Assembly: GCA_965262315.1 (NCBI GenBank) | Contig: CBDHFJ010000120.1 | Span: 1-64,000 of the forward strand | Source: JBCCFK01 sp965262315 | Lineage (GTDB): Bacteria > Actinomycetota > Acidimicrobiia > Acidimicrobiales > UBA8592 | Direction: 5' to 3' | DNA: 64,000 nt | In this document: in pieces, positions 47,492 to 56,344 of the stretch | Position numbering within the stretch: the stretch's first letter is position 1 | Layout: every line of letters begins with the position of its first letter | Program-made: the position numbers and the translations under genes | Notes under the pieces: model-generated | What the model was told of the DNA's origin: nothing | Seen by the model: only the letters and a program-made list of their open reading frames with translations | The model's database searches: none

Positions 47492-48829
47492 ATGAGCGCA
47501 CCACCCAACGGCGAGACCGTCGAGCTCCTCCAGACGCTGATCCGCAACGCCTGCGTGAACGAGGGCACCGTCGAGTCCGGTCAGGAGGTCCGGAACGCCG
47601 ACGTGCTCGAGTCGTACCTCGAGGGTGCGGGGATCGACATCGAGACCTTCGACGCCGCGCCGGGTCGGCGGACGATCGTGGCCAAGATCGAGGGCAGCGA
47701 CGCCGATGCGCCGAGCCTGATGCTCAACGGGCACACCGACGTCGTCCCGGTCAATCGCGACGGCTGGACCCAGGACCCGTTCGGCGGTGAGCTGATCGAC
47801 GGTGAGGTCTGGGGTCGCGGTGCCATCGACATGCTCAACCTCGTGTCGTCCTTCGCGGTGGCGTTTCGTCACCTGGTGACGACGGGGTTCCGCCCCAAGG
47901 GCGACCTGCTCTTCATGGGCGTGGCCGACGAGGAGGCGGGCTCCACCCACGGCGCGCGATGGATGGCCGAGCACCAGACCGAGCTGATGACCGTCGACTA
48001 TGTCCTGACCGAGAGTGGTGGCCTGCAGTCCGGCTCTCCGGAGGCGCCGGCCATCACCATGCGCACCGGTGAGAAGGGTGTGGCCTGGCGGCGGCTCACC
48101 CTGCGCGGTACGCCCGGCCACGGCTCGGCGCCGTTCAAGTCCGACAACGCCCTCGTGAAGGCGGCGGCCGTCGTCCAACGCCTCGCCGAGTACCGGCCGA
48201 CGCCGCAGATCCACGAGCTGTGGCGCGACGAGGTCGACCGGATGTCGCTGGACGACGAGCACAAGCGGATGCTGCTCGATCCGGCCACCATCGACGAGCT
48301 CCTCGACACCATCCCGCGCTCGGCCGGAGCCGGCTATCTCCACGCCTGTACCCACACCACGTTCTCCAACAACGTGATGACCAGCCAGACCAAGACCAAC
48401 GTCATCCCCGACACCGTCAACCTCGAGGTCGACATCCGGACCATGCCCGGCGAAGGGCCGGAGGAGGTCGCGGCACACCTGCGCGAGGCCTTGGGAGATC
48501 TCGCCGACGAGGTCGAGGTCGAGCCCCTGATGAACGACCGGGCCAGCATCAGTCAGACGGACACGCCGTTGTGGGACAGCCTCCAGAAGGCGGTCAACAA
48601 CCCGTTCCCGACGGCACACATCCGACCTGCGCTGTCCGTGGGCTTCACCGATGCGCGCGTGCACCGCGAGCTCGGAGCGATCGCCTACGGGGCTGGCCTC
48701 ATGTCGCCGTCGCTCACCGCGGCCGAGTTCTCGAGCCGGTTCCACGGCCACGACGAGCGCATCGACCTCGAGTCGCTGGAGCTCACCACCAACCTCTGGC
48801 TCGACACCATCACCGACCTCCTGGGCTGA
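47492..48829 (+). CDS. M20-family metallopeptidase
   Basis: 445 residues. Zinc ligands follow the M20 pattern: H81-x-D83 (NGHTDVVPV), the bridging aspartate in VWGRGAIDMLN, and the catalytic and metal glutamates in MGVADEEAGS. The dimerisation lid begins near GEKGVAWRRLTLRGTPGHGS. The final histidine is in SSRFHGHDER. It hydrolyses an amide bond of a small peptide, N-acyl amino acid or carbamoyl compound; the substrate is unknown. It is coupled by position to the SDR gene upstream. Confidence 0.9.
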   Translation: MSAPPNGETVELLQTLIRNACVNEGTVESGQEVRNADVLESYLEGAGIDIETFDAAPGRRTIVAKIEGSDADAPSLMLNGHTDVVPVNRDGWTQDPFGGELIDGEVWGRGAIDMLNLVSSFAVAFRHLVTTGFRPKGDLLFMGVADEEAGSTHGARWMAEHQTELMTVDYVLTESGGLQSGSPEAPAITMRTGEKGVAWRRLTLRGTPGHGSAPFKSDNALVKAAAVVQRLAEYRPTPQIHELWRDEVDRMSLDDEHKRMLLDPATIDELLDTIPRSAGAGYLHACTHTTFSNNVMTSQTKTNVIPDTVNLEVDIRTMPGEGPEEVAAHLREALGDLADEVEVEPLMNDRASISQTDTPLWDSLQKAVNNPFPTAHIRPALSVGFTDARVHRELGAIAYGAGLMSPSLTAAEFSSRFHGHDERIDLESLELTTNLWLDTITDLLG

Positions 48830-48894
48830 GCCCTTCGGACCAGGTTCCGCAGCATCGCAGAACCGGGCGGGGGCGTCGGTTCGACAGGTGAGCC

Positions 48895-50115
48895 ATGAAC
48901 TCACCCACCCCCCGTACCCCCATTCGCCTCCTGCTCGTGCCCCTGCTGGTCGTCGCTCTGCTGCTCAGCGCCTGCTCGTCCTCCGACGACAGCGACCAGG
49001 GCGCCCCATCCGCCTCGACTCCGACGGCCGACACCGCCGACGAGGCGACCCCCAGCCCAGAACCCGAGCCTGCGACCGAAGCTGCGGTCGAGGCGACCGT
49101 TCCTCTCCACCAGCTCCTCACGCCAGGTCCCGACACCCACGTCGGCGCCACCTGGTTCAGCCCTGCCGAGCCCGGGGCCGAAGACGTCGTCTTCGAGCGT
49201 TGGGGCGACGTCACCGACGCGTCGAGCGTCGGACGAGCCATGTTCGACTGGATCGACGTCGAACCCCAGGCCGGCGACTACCGCCTCGACGAGGTGGACG
49301 AGGCGCTGGCTGCCATCGTCGAAGCCGGTCAGCAGCCGATGTTGTCCATCGTTGCCCGAGACACGTCCGGCACCGACTGGCCGGAGTGGCTGGGCGGCTT
49401 CGACCCCGAACAGGCGGCCGCGGCGTACCTGGCCATGGCCGAACAGTTCGTCCCCATGATGGAACGCCATGACGTGTGGCTCTTCGCCATCGCCAACGAA
49501 CCCCCGTTGGCCGACGACGACGAGATGGATCGCGGCGACTTCGCCACGTTCGTCGAGCTCGTGGTCGACGGGATGCAGGAACTGGCTCCCGACCTGGCCA
49601 CGACCTTCACGTTCGCCGGTGGCGACCCGCTGATCGACGACCCCGACATCGATCGCCTGGTCGAGGCGGTGGACGTGTTCAGCGTCAACCACTACTGCCT
49701 GATGGCAGACCTCCGGGTGATCGACATGGACGACGCCATCGCCAACATCGACGTGATGGTCGAGCGCGCCGGCGATCTTCCGGTCGTCTTCCAGGAGTTC
49801 GGCTGTCCGGCAGGCGAGCTCATGGGCTCGTCGGAGGAGTTCCAGCTCGAGTGGTTCGAGATCGCGTTCGCCCACATCGCCGAGGTCGACCAGGTCCGGG
49901 CCGCCTTCGTCTTCGAGTTCCTCGACTGGTCCCCCAGCACCTTGGACCTGGCCTACGGCGCCGACATGGACATCCTGGCGGCAGCCGTCGGGCAGGGCTT
50001 CGCCGATCGCCTGGGCGACTGGTTGCTGACGTCGGGCCTCGTCCGCAACGACGGCTCGACCCGGCCCGCCTTCGATCTCTACCTCGAGATGGCGCCGACC
50101 CTCGCAGCGGGGTGA
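48895..50115 (+). CDS. Lipoprotein with glycoside hydrolase clan A-like TIM barrel
   Basis: 406 residues. The lipobox is LLSAC with C27, followed by an acidic Ser/Thr/Pro linker to about residue 65. The barrel shows the clan GH-A signature: N201-E202-P203 (LFAIANEPP) at the end of strand 4 (acid/base) and E301 in VVFQEFGCP at the end of strand 7 (nucleophile), with VFSVNHYC between. WIDVEPQAGDYRLDEVD near residue 119 resembles the GH5/GH39/GH42 type. Probably a surface-anchored glycosidase; family and substrate are not assigned. Confidence 0.75.
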   Translation: MNSPTPRTPIRLLLVPLLVVALLLSACSSSDDSDQGAPSASTPTADTADEATPSPEPEPATEAAVEATVPLHQLLTPGPDTHVGATWFSPAEPGAEDVVFERWGDVTDASSVGRAMFDWIDVEPQAGDYRLDEVDEALAAIVEAGQQPMLSIVARDTSGTDWPEWLGGFDPEQAAAAYLAMAEQFVPMMERHDVWLFAIANEPPLADDDEMDRGDFATFVELVVDGMQELAPDLATTFTFAGGDPLIDDPDIDRLVEAVDVFSVNHYCLMADLRVIDMDDAIANIDVMVERAGDLPVVFQEFGCPAGELMGSSEEFQLEWFEIAFAHIAEVDQVRAAFVFEFLDWSPSTLDLAYGADMDILAAAVGQGFADRLGDWLLTSGLVRNDGSTRPAFDLYLEMAPTLAAG

Positions 50116-50153
50116 GCCAACACCGGCCCCCGAGCGATCGCCCCGGCACTCGC

Positions 50154-50192
50154 GTGATCGGCGTGCCAGCTTCTACGCTGGCCGCCGATCAC
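50154..50192. promoter_or_regulatory. Large dyad spanning the -10 box and abutting the ribosome binding site of the acyl-CoA synthetase gene
   Basis: GTGATCGGCG (50154-50163) and CGCCGATCAC (50183-50192) are perfect complements. Inside them CCAGC (50166-50170) pairs with GCTGG (50177-50181) around TTCTAC. TACGCT (50174-50179) lies at the apex. The right arm is followed at once by GAGGGGGA. Confidence 0.6.
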
Positions 50193-50203
50193 GAGGGGGA
50201 CGA

Positions 50204-51841
50204 ATGCAACTGGCAACGGTCTGGGAAACCATCGCCGACCATCGGGGCGACGCCCTCGCGCTGCACTGCGGCGGGGTGTCCCGATCCTGGTCGGCGTTCG
50301 AGGATCGGGCAGCCCGGCTGGCCGGCGCGCTGTCCACAGCCGGCATCGGCCCGGGCGACAACGTGGCGCTCGCGCTCTACAACGGCAACGAGTACCTGGA
50401 AGCCGAGTTCGCCGCCTTCAAGGCGCGGTCGGGCCCCTGCAACGTCAACTACCGCTACGTCGAGACCGAGCTCGCGTACCTGGTGGACAACAGCGATGCG
50501 AAGGCGGTGTGGTTCGACGAGGCGCTGACCGACCGGTTCGCCGCGATCCGCGAGGAGCTCCCGGACGTGCGCCTGTGGATCCACGTGGGCGACGCCGACC
50601 CGCCCGAGTGGGCCGTCAGTCACGAGTCGCTCATCCAGACCCACGATCCTGCTCCGCGGGTCGAGCGGGACGGCGGAGAAGACCTCTGGATCCTCTACAC
50701 CGGCGGCACCACGGGCAACCCGAAGGGCGTCATGTGGCCGCATGAGAACCTGCTGATCCTCACCCGCCGCAACTTCGACGCGTGGGGCATCCCCGCTCCG
50801 GACTCCTACGCCGAGATCCCGGCGGCCATCGACGCGGTGGCGGCGGCCGGCCAGACCCCTCGCCAGCTCGCGGCCTCACCGCTGATGCACGGCACCGCCG
50901 GGATCGGCGCGCTGATGAGCCTCAGCTGCGGTGGCGCCGTCGTGACCCTGACCGCACGCAGTCTCGACACCGAGGACCTGTGGCGGGTCGTGGAGGAGCA
51001 GCAGTGCACGATCGTCTCCATCGTCGGCGACGTCTTCTGTGCCCCGATGGTGGACGCACTCGATCGGGCCACCGACGCCGGACGGCCGATCGATCTCTCG
51101 TCGGTGGCCACGGTCACCTCGTCGGGTGTCATGTGGAGCCAGCCCGTGAAGGACCGTCTCCTCGCCCACGCGCGTGCGGTGGGCTCCGACCTCATCTGCA
51201 ATGACTCGCTCGGGTCCAGCGAAGGCGTCGGGTTCGCGGGCAAGCAGTCGGCCAACCGCGGCGTCGACACCCAGACCGCCACGTTCACCCTGGGTCCCAA
51301 CGCCGCGGTGTTCACCGAGGACGGGCGCCGGGTCGAGCCGGGCTCGGAGGAGCGTGGCCTCCTCGCGGTGGGCGGCCCCATCCCGCTCGGGTACTACGGC
51401 GACCCGGTGAAGTCGGCCGAGACGTTCCGGGAGATCGAGGGTCGACGGTGGTCGATACCCGGCGACTGGGCCACGGTGAACGCCGACGGCACCATCACGT
51501 TGCTCGGCCGGGGCTCGGTGTCCATCAACACCGGTGGCGAGAAGGTCTACCCCGAAGAGGTCGAGGAGGCGCTCAAGCTCCACGACGTGGTGGTGGACGC
51601 CAACGTGGTGGGTGTCCCGGACCCCAAGTGGGGGTCGGCGGTCACCGCGGTGGTCGAGCTCGCCGATGGCGCCGAGATCGCCGACGACGAACTGGTCGAC
51701 GCGCTGCGGTCGTCGTTGTCGGGCTACAAGCTCCCGAAGCACATCGTCCGGGTGGACAGACTCTTCCGCAGCCCCAACGGCAAGTCCGACTACAAGTGGG
51801 CGGGGCAGACGGCCCGGGACGCGCTGGGGATCGAGGTCTGA
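50204..51841 (+). CDS. Acyl-CoA synthetase (AMP-dependent)
   Basis: 545 residues. The AMP-binding signature is LYTGGTTGNPKGVMWPH (about residues 164-180). Further motifs are the middle SLGSSEGVGFAGKQ, the hinge GDWATVNADGTITLLGRG and the C-terminal catalytic lysine region in SPNGKSDYKWAG. It should activate a carboxylic acid to its CoA thioester; GVMWPHEN is typical of the FadD-like type in actinobacteria. A GAGGGGGA ribosome binding site precedes the ATG. The upstream dyad suggests a specific regulator. Downstream genes on the same strand look catabolic. Confidence 0.92.
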   Translation: MQLATVWETIADHRGDALALHCGGVSRSWSAFEDRAARLAGALSTAGIGPGDNVALALYNGNEYLEAEFAAFKARSGPCNVNYRYVETELAYLVDNSDAKAVWFDEALTDRFAAIREELPDVRLWIHVGDADPPEWAVSHESLIQTHDPAPRVERDGGEDLWILYTGGTTGNPKGVMWPHENLLILTRRNFDAWGIPAPDSYAEIPAAIDAVAAAGQTPRQLAASPLMHGTAGIGALMSLSCGGAVVTLTARSLDTEDLWRVVEEQQCTIVSIVGDVFCAPMVDALDRATDAGRPIDLSSVATVTSSGVMWSQPVKDRLLAHARAVGSDLICNDSLGSSEGVGFAGKQSANRGVDTQTATFTLGPNAAVFTEDGRRVEPGSEERGLLAVGGPIPLGYYGDPVKSAETFREIEGRRWSIPGDWATVNADGTITLLGRGSVSINTGGEKVYPEEVEEALKLHDVVVDANVVGVPDPKWGSAVTAVVELADGAEIADDELVDALRSSLSGYKLPKHIVRVDRLFRSPNGKSDYKWAGQTARDALGIEV

Positions 51842-51898
51842 GCTCGGCGGTTGCCCGCGCAGCAGCCGTCGCCACGTGAGGTGACGTCGTCGTTCACC

Positions 51899-51904
51899 TA
51901 CGAT
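51899..51904 (+). promoter_or_regulatory. -10 element of the amidohydrolase 2 family gene
   Basis: TACGAT, seven bases before the ATG at 51912. A loose AGGTGA/TCACCT dyad (51879-51899) lies just upstream. Confidence 0.5.
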
Positions 51905-51911
51905 CGCAGGC

Positions 51912-53120
51912 ATGGCCTACATCGAGGGACGCCTGGTTCACGACGCCGACGCGCACATCATGGAGACCGCCACCTGGCTCCGTGACCATGCCGACCCCGA
52001 GTTGCGAGACTTGATCGAAGCGCCCGGCTACACCAACGAGCTGCGCCAGTTGGGCGACAACGACGCGATGACGTCCGACGTCCGCGCCGCGCTCGACCAC
52101 GCGGTCGAGCTCCACCGCAGTGACGAGTACCGGGCCGAGGACGAGGCGCAGATCATGATGCGCAAGAACTTCGCGGCCACGGGTTCGTTCCTGAAGGAGG
52201 ACCGACCGCGCGCCGTCGACCTGATCGGTGTGGCGTCGCAGCTGATGTTCAACACCTTCCACAACTCGCGTCTGCACGAATGGGAGCACTCGGGCAACCT
52301 CGACCTGGCGTACGGCGCCGCCCGGGCGCACAACCGGGGAATGGTCGACTTCTGCGACGTCGACGAGCGCCTCCTGCCCACCTGCTACGTGCCGCTGGCC
52401 GACTTCGAGCGCACCCGGGCGATGACCGCCGAGGTGCTCGACATGGGTGCGGCAGCCATCCTCGTGGCCTCGGGCTGCCCCGCCGGCCACTCCCCCAGCC
52501 ACCTCGGCCTCGACCCGGTGTGGGCACAGGCACAGGAGGCCGGCGTACCGGTCGTGTTCCACGTGGGCGGCACGGGCGAACTGATCGACGCCAGCTACTT
52601 CAACAACGGCCTCCCGATCCCGCCCGACTTCCACGGCGGTGAGGAGAACTTCCGCTCGGTGGACTACATGGGCATCCCGCACCCGCCCATGCAGACCCTG
52701 GCCACGATGATCTTCGACGGGGTGCTCGAGCGCTTCCCCGGCCTCAAGATCGGCGTGGTCGAGCAGGGCGCGATCTGGCTGCCGAGTTGGATGAAGCAGA
52801 TGGAGTCGGCCTTCGACGCCTTCCACCGGCACGAGGACCGGTTGCAGGCCCTGTCGATGCGGCCCAGCGACTACGTGCAGCGCCAGATCCGGGCCACGCC
52901 CTACCCCACCGAGGATGTCGGGTGGATCACCGAACTGATCGGTCCCGACATCTGCCTGTTCTCCACCGACTACCCCCACGTGGAGGGTGGGCGGCGTCCG
53001 ATGGAGCGGTTCGAGCGCAGCCTCGGCGACGCGTCCGAGGAGGTGCGGCACAAGTTCTACGCCGCGAACTTCGAGGACCTGATGGGGCGCGGGTTGCCGG
53101 CACAGCTCGCCGCCGCATAG
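51912..53120 (+). CDS. Amidohydrolase 2-family metal-dependent hydrolase
   Basis: 402 residues of TIM-barrel fold. The start VHDADAHIMETATWLRDHADP carries the first metal ligands in D-A-H form. VPVVFHVGGTGE, GVLERFPGLKIGVVEQGAIW and FSTDYPHVEGG near the end are typical of the aminocarboxymuconate decarboxylase-like amidohydrolase 2 family found in degradation clusters of aromatic and steroid compounds. Reaction unknown (hydrolysis or decarboxylation). It stands in a run of + strand catabolic-looking genes, each with its own -10 box. Confidence 0.88.
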   Translation: MAYIEGRLVHDADAHIMETATWLRDHADPELRDLIEAPGYTNELRQLGDNDAMTSDVRAALDHAVELHRSDEYRAEDEAQIMMRKNFAATGSFLKEDRPRAVDLIGVASQLMFNTFHNSRLHEWEHSGNLDLAYGAARAHNRGMVDFCDVDERLLPTCYVPLADFERTRAMTAEVLDMGAAAILVASGCPAGHSPSHLGLDPVWAQAQEAGVPVVFHVGGTGELIDASYFNNGLPIPPDFHGGEENFRSVDYMGIPHPPMQTLATMIFDGVLERFPGLKIGVVEQGAIWLPSWMKQMESAFDAFHRHEDRLQALSMRPSDYVQRQIRATPYPTEDVGWITELIGPDICLFSTDYPHVEGGRRPMERFERSLGDASEEVRHKFYAANFEDLMGRGLPAQLAAA

Positions 53121-53135
53121 GGGCGCACTGCGTCA

Positions 53136-53141
53136 TACGCT
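53136..53141 (+). promoter_or_regulatory. -10 element of the pirin gene
   Basis: TACGCT, six bases before the ATG at 53148. Confidence 0.5.
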
Positions 53142-53147
53142 CACCGT

Positions 53148-54191
53148 ATGAGTGAGCAGGCAACCGACGACACCGTCATCGAGACCTTCCCCCTCGGCGC
53201 GCAGTGGCCGACGATCGATCCGTTCCTCTTCTGCGCACACCATGACGACGCGTACCCCGAAGGCAACGGCGCCAACGCGCCGGCGGCGTCGCTCGAGGGT
53301 CGCGACATCGGTCAGGACTTCTCGGCCAAGGACGGCTGGAGCATGTATCACGGGGACTCGGTACCCGGGTTCCCGCAGCACCCCCACCGGGGCTTCGAGA
53401 CGGTCACGTTCGTGCGCCGCGGCCTGGTGGACCACTCGGACTCGATGGGCGCGGCGTCCCGTTTCGGTCGTGGCGACGTGCAGTGGATGACCGCCGGCAG
53501 GGGCGTGGTGCACTGCGAGATGTTCCCCCTCGTGCACGACGACCGGCCCAACCCGCTCCAGCTCTTCCAGATCTGGCTGAACCTGCCGGCCGCCGACAAG
53601 ATGGTCGACCCCTACTTCACCATGCAGTGGGACGCTGAGATTCCCCGAGTCGATCAGGTCGACAGCGCGGGACGCACGGCGACCGCCACGGTGATCGCCG
53701 GCGCGTTGGGCGACGCCAGCCCGCTGCCGGCCCCGCCCAACTCGTGGGCCGCGCGAGACGAGGCCGACGTGGCCATCTGGCATCTCCGCTTCGATGCCGG
53801 TGCCGCCTTCGAGCTGCCACCTGCGGCCGAGGGCAGCGTCCGTGTCCTCTACGTCTTCGAGGGTCCTCAGCTCAGTGTCGACGGCACGGTGCTCGGCGCC
53901 TCGACCGGCGCCGCCGTGCGCAGCGACCGACCGGTGACCCTGGTCGCCGGCGACGGCGAGGTCGAGGTGATGGTCCTGCAGGGTCGACCCATCGGCGAGC
54001 CCGTCGCGCAGTACGGGCCCTTCGTCATGAACACCCAGGACGAGATCATGCAGGCGATGCGCGACTATCAGGCCACCGAGTTCGGGGGTTGGCCGTGGCC
54101 GTCGCCCGGCCCGGTGCACGAACCCGTCACCGAACGTTTCGCCCGCCACGCAGACGGCACGGTGGAAGAGGTCGTGCCCACCGGCGCGTGA
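53148..54191 (+). CDS. Pirin-family cupin protein
   Basis: 347 residues, two cupin domains. The N-terminal metal site is shown by FPQHPHRGFETVTFVRRG and HSDSMGAASRFGRGDVQWMT, with HCEMF following, the His/His/His/Glu set of pirins. QLFQIWLNLPAADK is a family signature. The C-terminal cupin (from about residue 180) lacks clear ligands. Some pirins are quercetin dioxygenases, others act as redox-sensing regulators; this one is not assigned. Confidence 0.9.
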   Translation: MSEQATDDTVIETFPLGAQWPTIDPFLFCAHHDDAYPEGNGANAPAASLEGRDIGQDFSAKDGWSMYHGDSVPGFPQHPHRGFETVTFVRRGLVDHSDSMGAASRFGRGDVQWMTAGRGVVHCEMFPLVHDDRPNPLQLFQIWLNLPAADKMVDPYFTMQWDAEIPRVDQVDSAGRTATATVIAGALGDASPLPAPPNSWAARDEADVAIWHLRFDAGAAFELPPAAEGSVRVLYVFEGPQLSVDGTVLGASTGAAVRSDRPVTLVAGDGEVEVMVLQGRPIGEPVAQYGPFVMNTQDEIMQAMRDYQATEFGGWPWPSPGPVHEPVTERFARHADGTVEEVVPTGA

Positions 54192-54219
54192 CCCACGGGC
54201 GGCCGATCGGCCGGGAGCG

Positions 54220-54225
54220 TACGGT
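54220..54225 (+). promoter_or_regulatory. -10 element of the CoA-transferase gene
   Basis: TACGGT, six bases before the ATG at 54232. It overlaps the vicinity of an in-frame GTG at 54226, which argues for the ATG as start. Confidence 0.5.
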
Positions 54226-54231
54226 GTGGCC

Positions 54232-55428
54232 ATGAAGCCCTTCGAAGGAGTCCGCGTCGTCGAGGCGGCGCAGATGATCTCGGCCCCGATGGCGGGCATG
54301 ATCCTGGCCGAGCAGGGTGCCGATGTCGTCAAGGTCGAGATGGCCGACGGCGTCGGCGACCGGATGCGAATGCTCGGCACCCGGCGCGGCGACGTGAGCA
54401 CCGTGTTCCACGGGATCAACCGCGGCAAGCGCTCGATCGCACTGGACAGCAAGGACCCGCGCGGGTTGGAGGTCCTGCAGAAGCTGATCGCGGACGCTGA
54501 CGTGTTCATCCAGAACTTCCGTCCCGGCGCGACCGAACGCATGGGCATCGGTCACGAGGCCATGCTCGCAGCCAACCCGGACCTGATCTACGTGTCGGTG
54601 TCGGGCTTCGGCGACTCGGGGCCCCGCAGCGGCGAGAAGGTCTACGACTACGTGATCCAGGCGATGACCGGCATCGCCGCCCTCCAGACCGACCACGAGG
54701 GCGCACCCACGCTGACGCGACAGTTCGTGGTCGACAAGGTCACGGCGCTCACGGTGAGCCAGGCCGTGTCGGCCGCGTTGTTCCAGCGCGAGCGAGGCCA
54801 CGGCGGCCAGCACCTCCAGCTCGCCATGCTCGACGTCGGACTGTGGTTCTTCTGGCCGGACGGGATGATGGACCGGGCGCTGTTGCACGACGACGAGGTG
54901 ACCGCGGCGCCACACTTCTCGAGCACCTACGAGATCCGCCCGACCCGAGACGGCCACGTGGCCATGGTCGCCAGTGGCAACCGGAGCTGGCCCGGGCTGT
55001 GCCGGGCGTTCAATCCGGCCTGGGCCGATGACCCGCGGTTCGCCACGCTGGAACTGCGCGAGCAGAACGGCGAGGAGCTGGCCAAGGAGTTCTCGGTCGT
55101 GCTCGCCGGCATGACCACCGCCGAGTGCCTGGCCGCCATGGAGGCCAACGACCTGCCCGGTGCCGCCGTCGCCGCACTCGACGAGGTTCCGCATCAGGCA
55201 CAGGTGATCCACAACGGCACCCTGGTCGAGCACGACAACGGACCGCTCGGCGCCATTCGGGAAGCGTTGCCGCCGGTGGGGTGGCAGGGGCAGGACCGCA
55301 CCATCGCCGGGCCGCCGCCGCACTTCGGCGAGCACACCGCTGACGTGCTTCGCGAGGCCGGCTACGACGACAGTTCGATCGCGACGCTCGCTGCAGCGGG
55401 TGTCGTCCACGAGGGAGGTACCACATGA
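54232..55428 (+). CDS. CaiB/BaiF-family CoA-transferase
   Basis: 398 residues. Class III CoA-transferase landmarks: FEGVRVVEAAQMISAPMAGM at the start, GADVVKVE, NRGKRSIALDSKDPRG, NFRPGATERMGIGHEAM, LIYVSVSGFGDSGP, and a catalytic-Asp region near VIQAMTGI. It should move CoA between carboxylic acids. The stop overlaps the start of a LLM oxidoreductase gene (ATGA, 55425-55428), so the two are coupled. Substrate unknown. Confidence 0.9.
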   Translation: MKPFEGVRVVEAAQMISAPMAGMILAEQGADVVKVEMADGVGDRMRMLGTRRGDVSTVFHGINRGKRSIALDSKDPRGLEVLQKLIADADVFIQNFRPGATERMGIGHEAMLAANPDLIYVSVSGFGDSGPRSGEKVYDYVIQAMTGIAALQTDHEGAPTLTRQFVVDKVTALTVSQAVSAALFQRERGHGGQHLQLAMLDVGLWFFWPDGMMDRALLHDDEVTAAPHFSSTYEIRPTRDGHVAMVASGNRSWPGLCRAFNPAWADDPRFATLELREQNGEELAKEFSVVLAGMTTAECLAAMEANDLPGAAVAALDEVPHQAQVIHNGTLVEHDNGPLGAIREALPPVGWQGQDRTIAGPPPHFGEHTADVLREAGYDDSSIATLAAAGVVHEGGTT

Positions 55429-56288
55429 AGTGGGGGCTCGCATTCGCCAGCAGCGCAGGGACCGAGGCCGACACGGCCCTCGAAATCTGCCGGGTCGCCG
55501 AGGAGGTGGGCTTCGAATCGGTCTGGGGCGGTGAGCACGTCATCTTCCCGTCGACCATCGAGTCGTCGTACCCGTACACCGCCGACGGCAAGGTGCCGGC
55601 CACGCCGGAGACGCCGATTCCCGACCCGCTGATCTGGCTGGCGTACGTGGCCGCGACGGCGCCGACGCTGCGACTCGGAACGTGCATCCTGATCCTGCCG
55701 CAGCGCAATCCCCTGGTGTTGGCCAAGGAGCTGGCGACGCTGGACCACCTGAGCAACGGACGGGTCGAGCTCGGCATCGGTGTGGGCTGGATGAAAGAGG
55801 AGTTCGACGCCTTGGGCATCCCGTGGGAGCGGCGTGGCGCCCGCACCGACGAGTACGTCGCCGCGCTGCGCACGGTCTGGTCCGGCACCCATGTGGAGTT
55901 CCACGGCGAGTTCGTCGACTTCGACCCCCTCACCTGCACACCGCTGCCCGCGCAGGGGTCAGACATCCCGATCCTGGTCGGCGGCGACACCCCGGCCGCG
56001 ATTCGTCGAGCCGCCAAGCTGGCCGACGGCTACTTCCCCGGCGAGGGCGATCCGGAGCGACTGGGCCAGCTGATCGCCAAGGTCCGCGCCGAGTGTGAAG
56101 CCCAGGGCCGCGACCCGATGAGCATCGAGATCAACGCGATGTTCGGCATCCAGATGGCCGACCCGGCCGCGGGCGCCGAGCAGATGCGTGAGCTCGGTGT
56201 CGGCCGGGCCATGGTGCCGGCGTTCTTCTTCGCCGGCGACGGCGGCCTCGACCGCCTCCGCGAATTCGCGGCCACCGCCATCGGCTGA
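55425..56288 (+). CDS. LLM-class F420-dependent oxidoreductase
   Basis: 287 residues, bacterial luciferase-like barrel. Landmarks: KWGLAFASSAG at the start, AEEVGFESVWGGEHVIFP, RLGTCILILPQRNPLVLAKE, LSNGRVELGIGVGWMKEEFDALG (given by its ends) and ILVGGDTPAAIRRAAKLADGY. It probably uses F420 and not FMN, as for most actinobacterial members. The last four codons and stop lie inside the 71-bp hairpin repeat. Coupled to the CoA-transferase gene. Confidence 0.9.
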   Translation: MKWGLAFASSAGTEADTALEICRVAEEVGFESVWGGEHVIFPSTIESSYPYTADGKVPATPETPIPDPLIWLAYVAATAPTLRLGTCILILPQRNPLVLAKELATLDHLSNGRVELGIGVGWMKEEFDALGIPWERRGARTDEYVAALRTVWSGTHVEFHGEFVDFDPLTCTPLPAQGSDIPILVGGDTPAAIRRAAKLADGYFPGEGDPERLGQLIAKVRAECEAQGRDPMSIEINAMFGIQMADPAAGAEQMRELGVGRAMVPAFFFAGDGGLDRLREFAATAIG

Positions 56289-56344
56289 CCAACCTGTCCG
56301 CGCATCTGCGCAGAGCAAGACGCGGACAGGTTCAGCGATTTCTG
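56274..56344 (-). repeat. 71-bp hairpin repeat, copy 2
   Basis: Reverse-complement copy of 12544-12614 (61 of 71 identical, no gaps). On the + strand a perfect 12-bp inverted repeat is seen: AACCTGTCCGCG (56291-56302) with CGCGGACAGGTT (56321-56332). The alternative fold with a two-base bulge matches copy 1 pair for pair. The element contains the stop codons of two convergent genes (TGA at 56286-56288, and the complement of TGA at 56332-56334), so it lies where a bidirectional terminator is needed. Confidence 0.8.

Noticed and set aside
54226..54231. GTG at 54226 as start of the CoA-transferase gene
   Set aside because: The -10 box TACGGT ends at 54225, which would leave no distance to the start. 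The ATG at 54232 has the usual six-base spacing.
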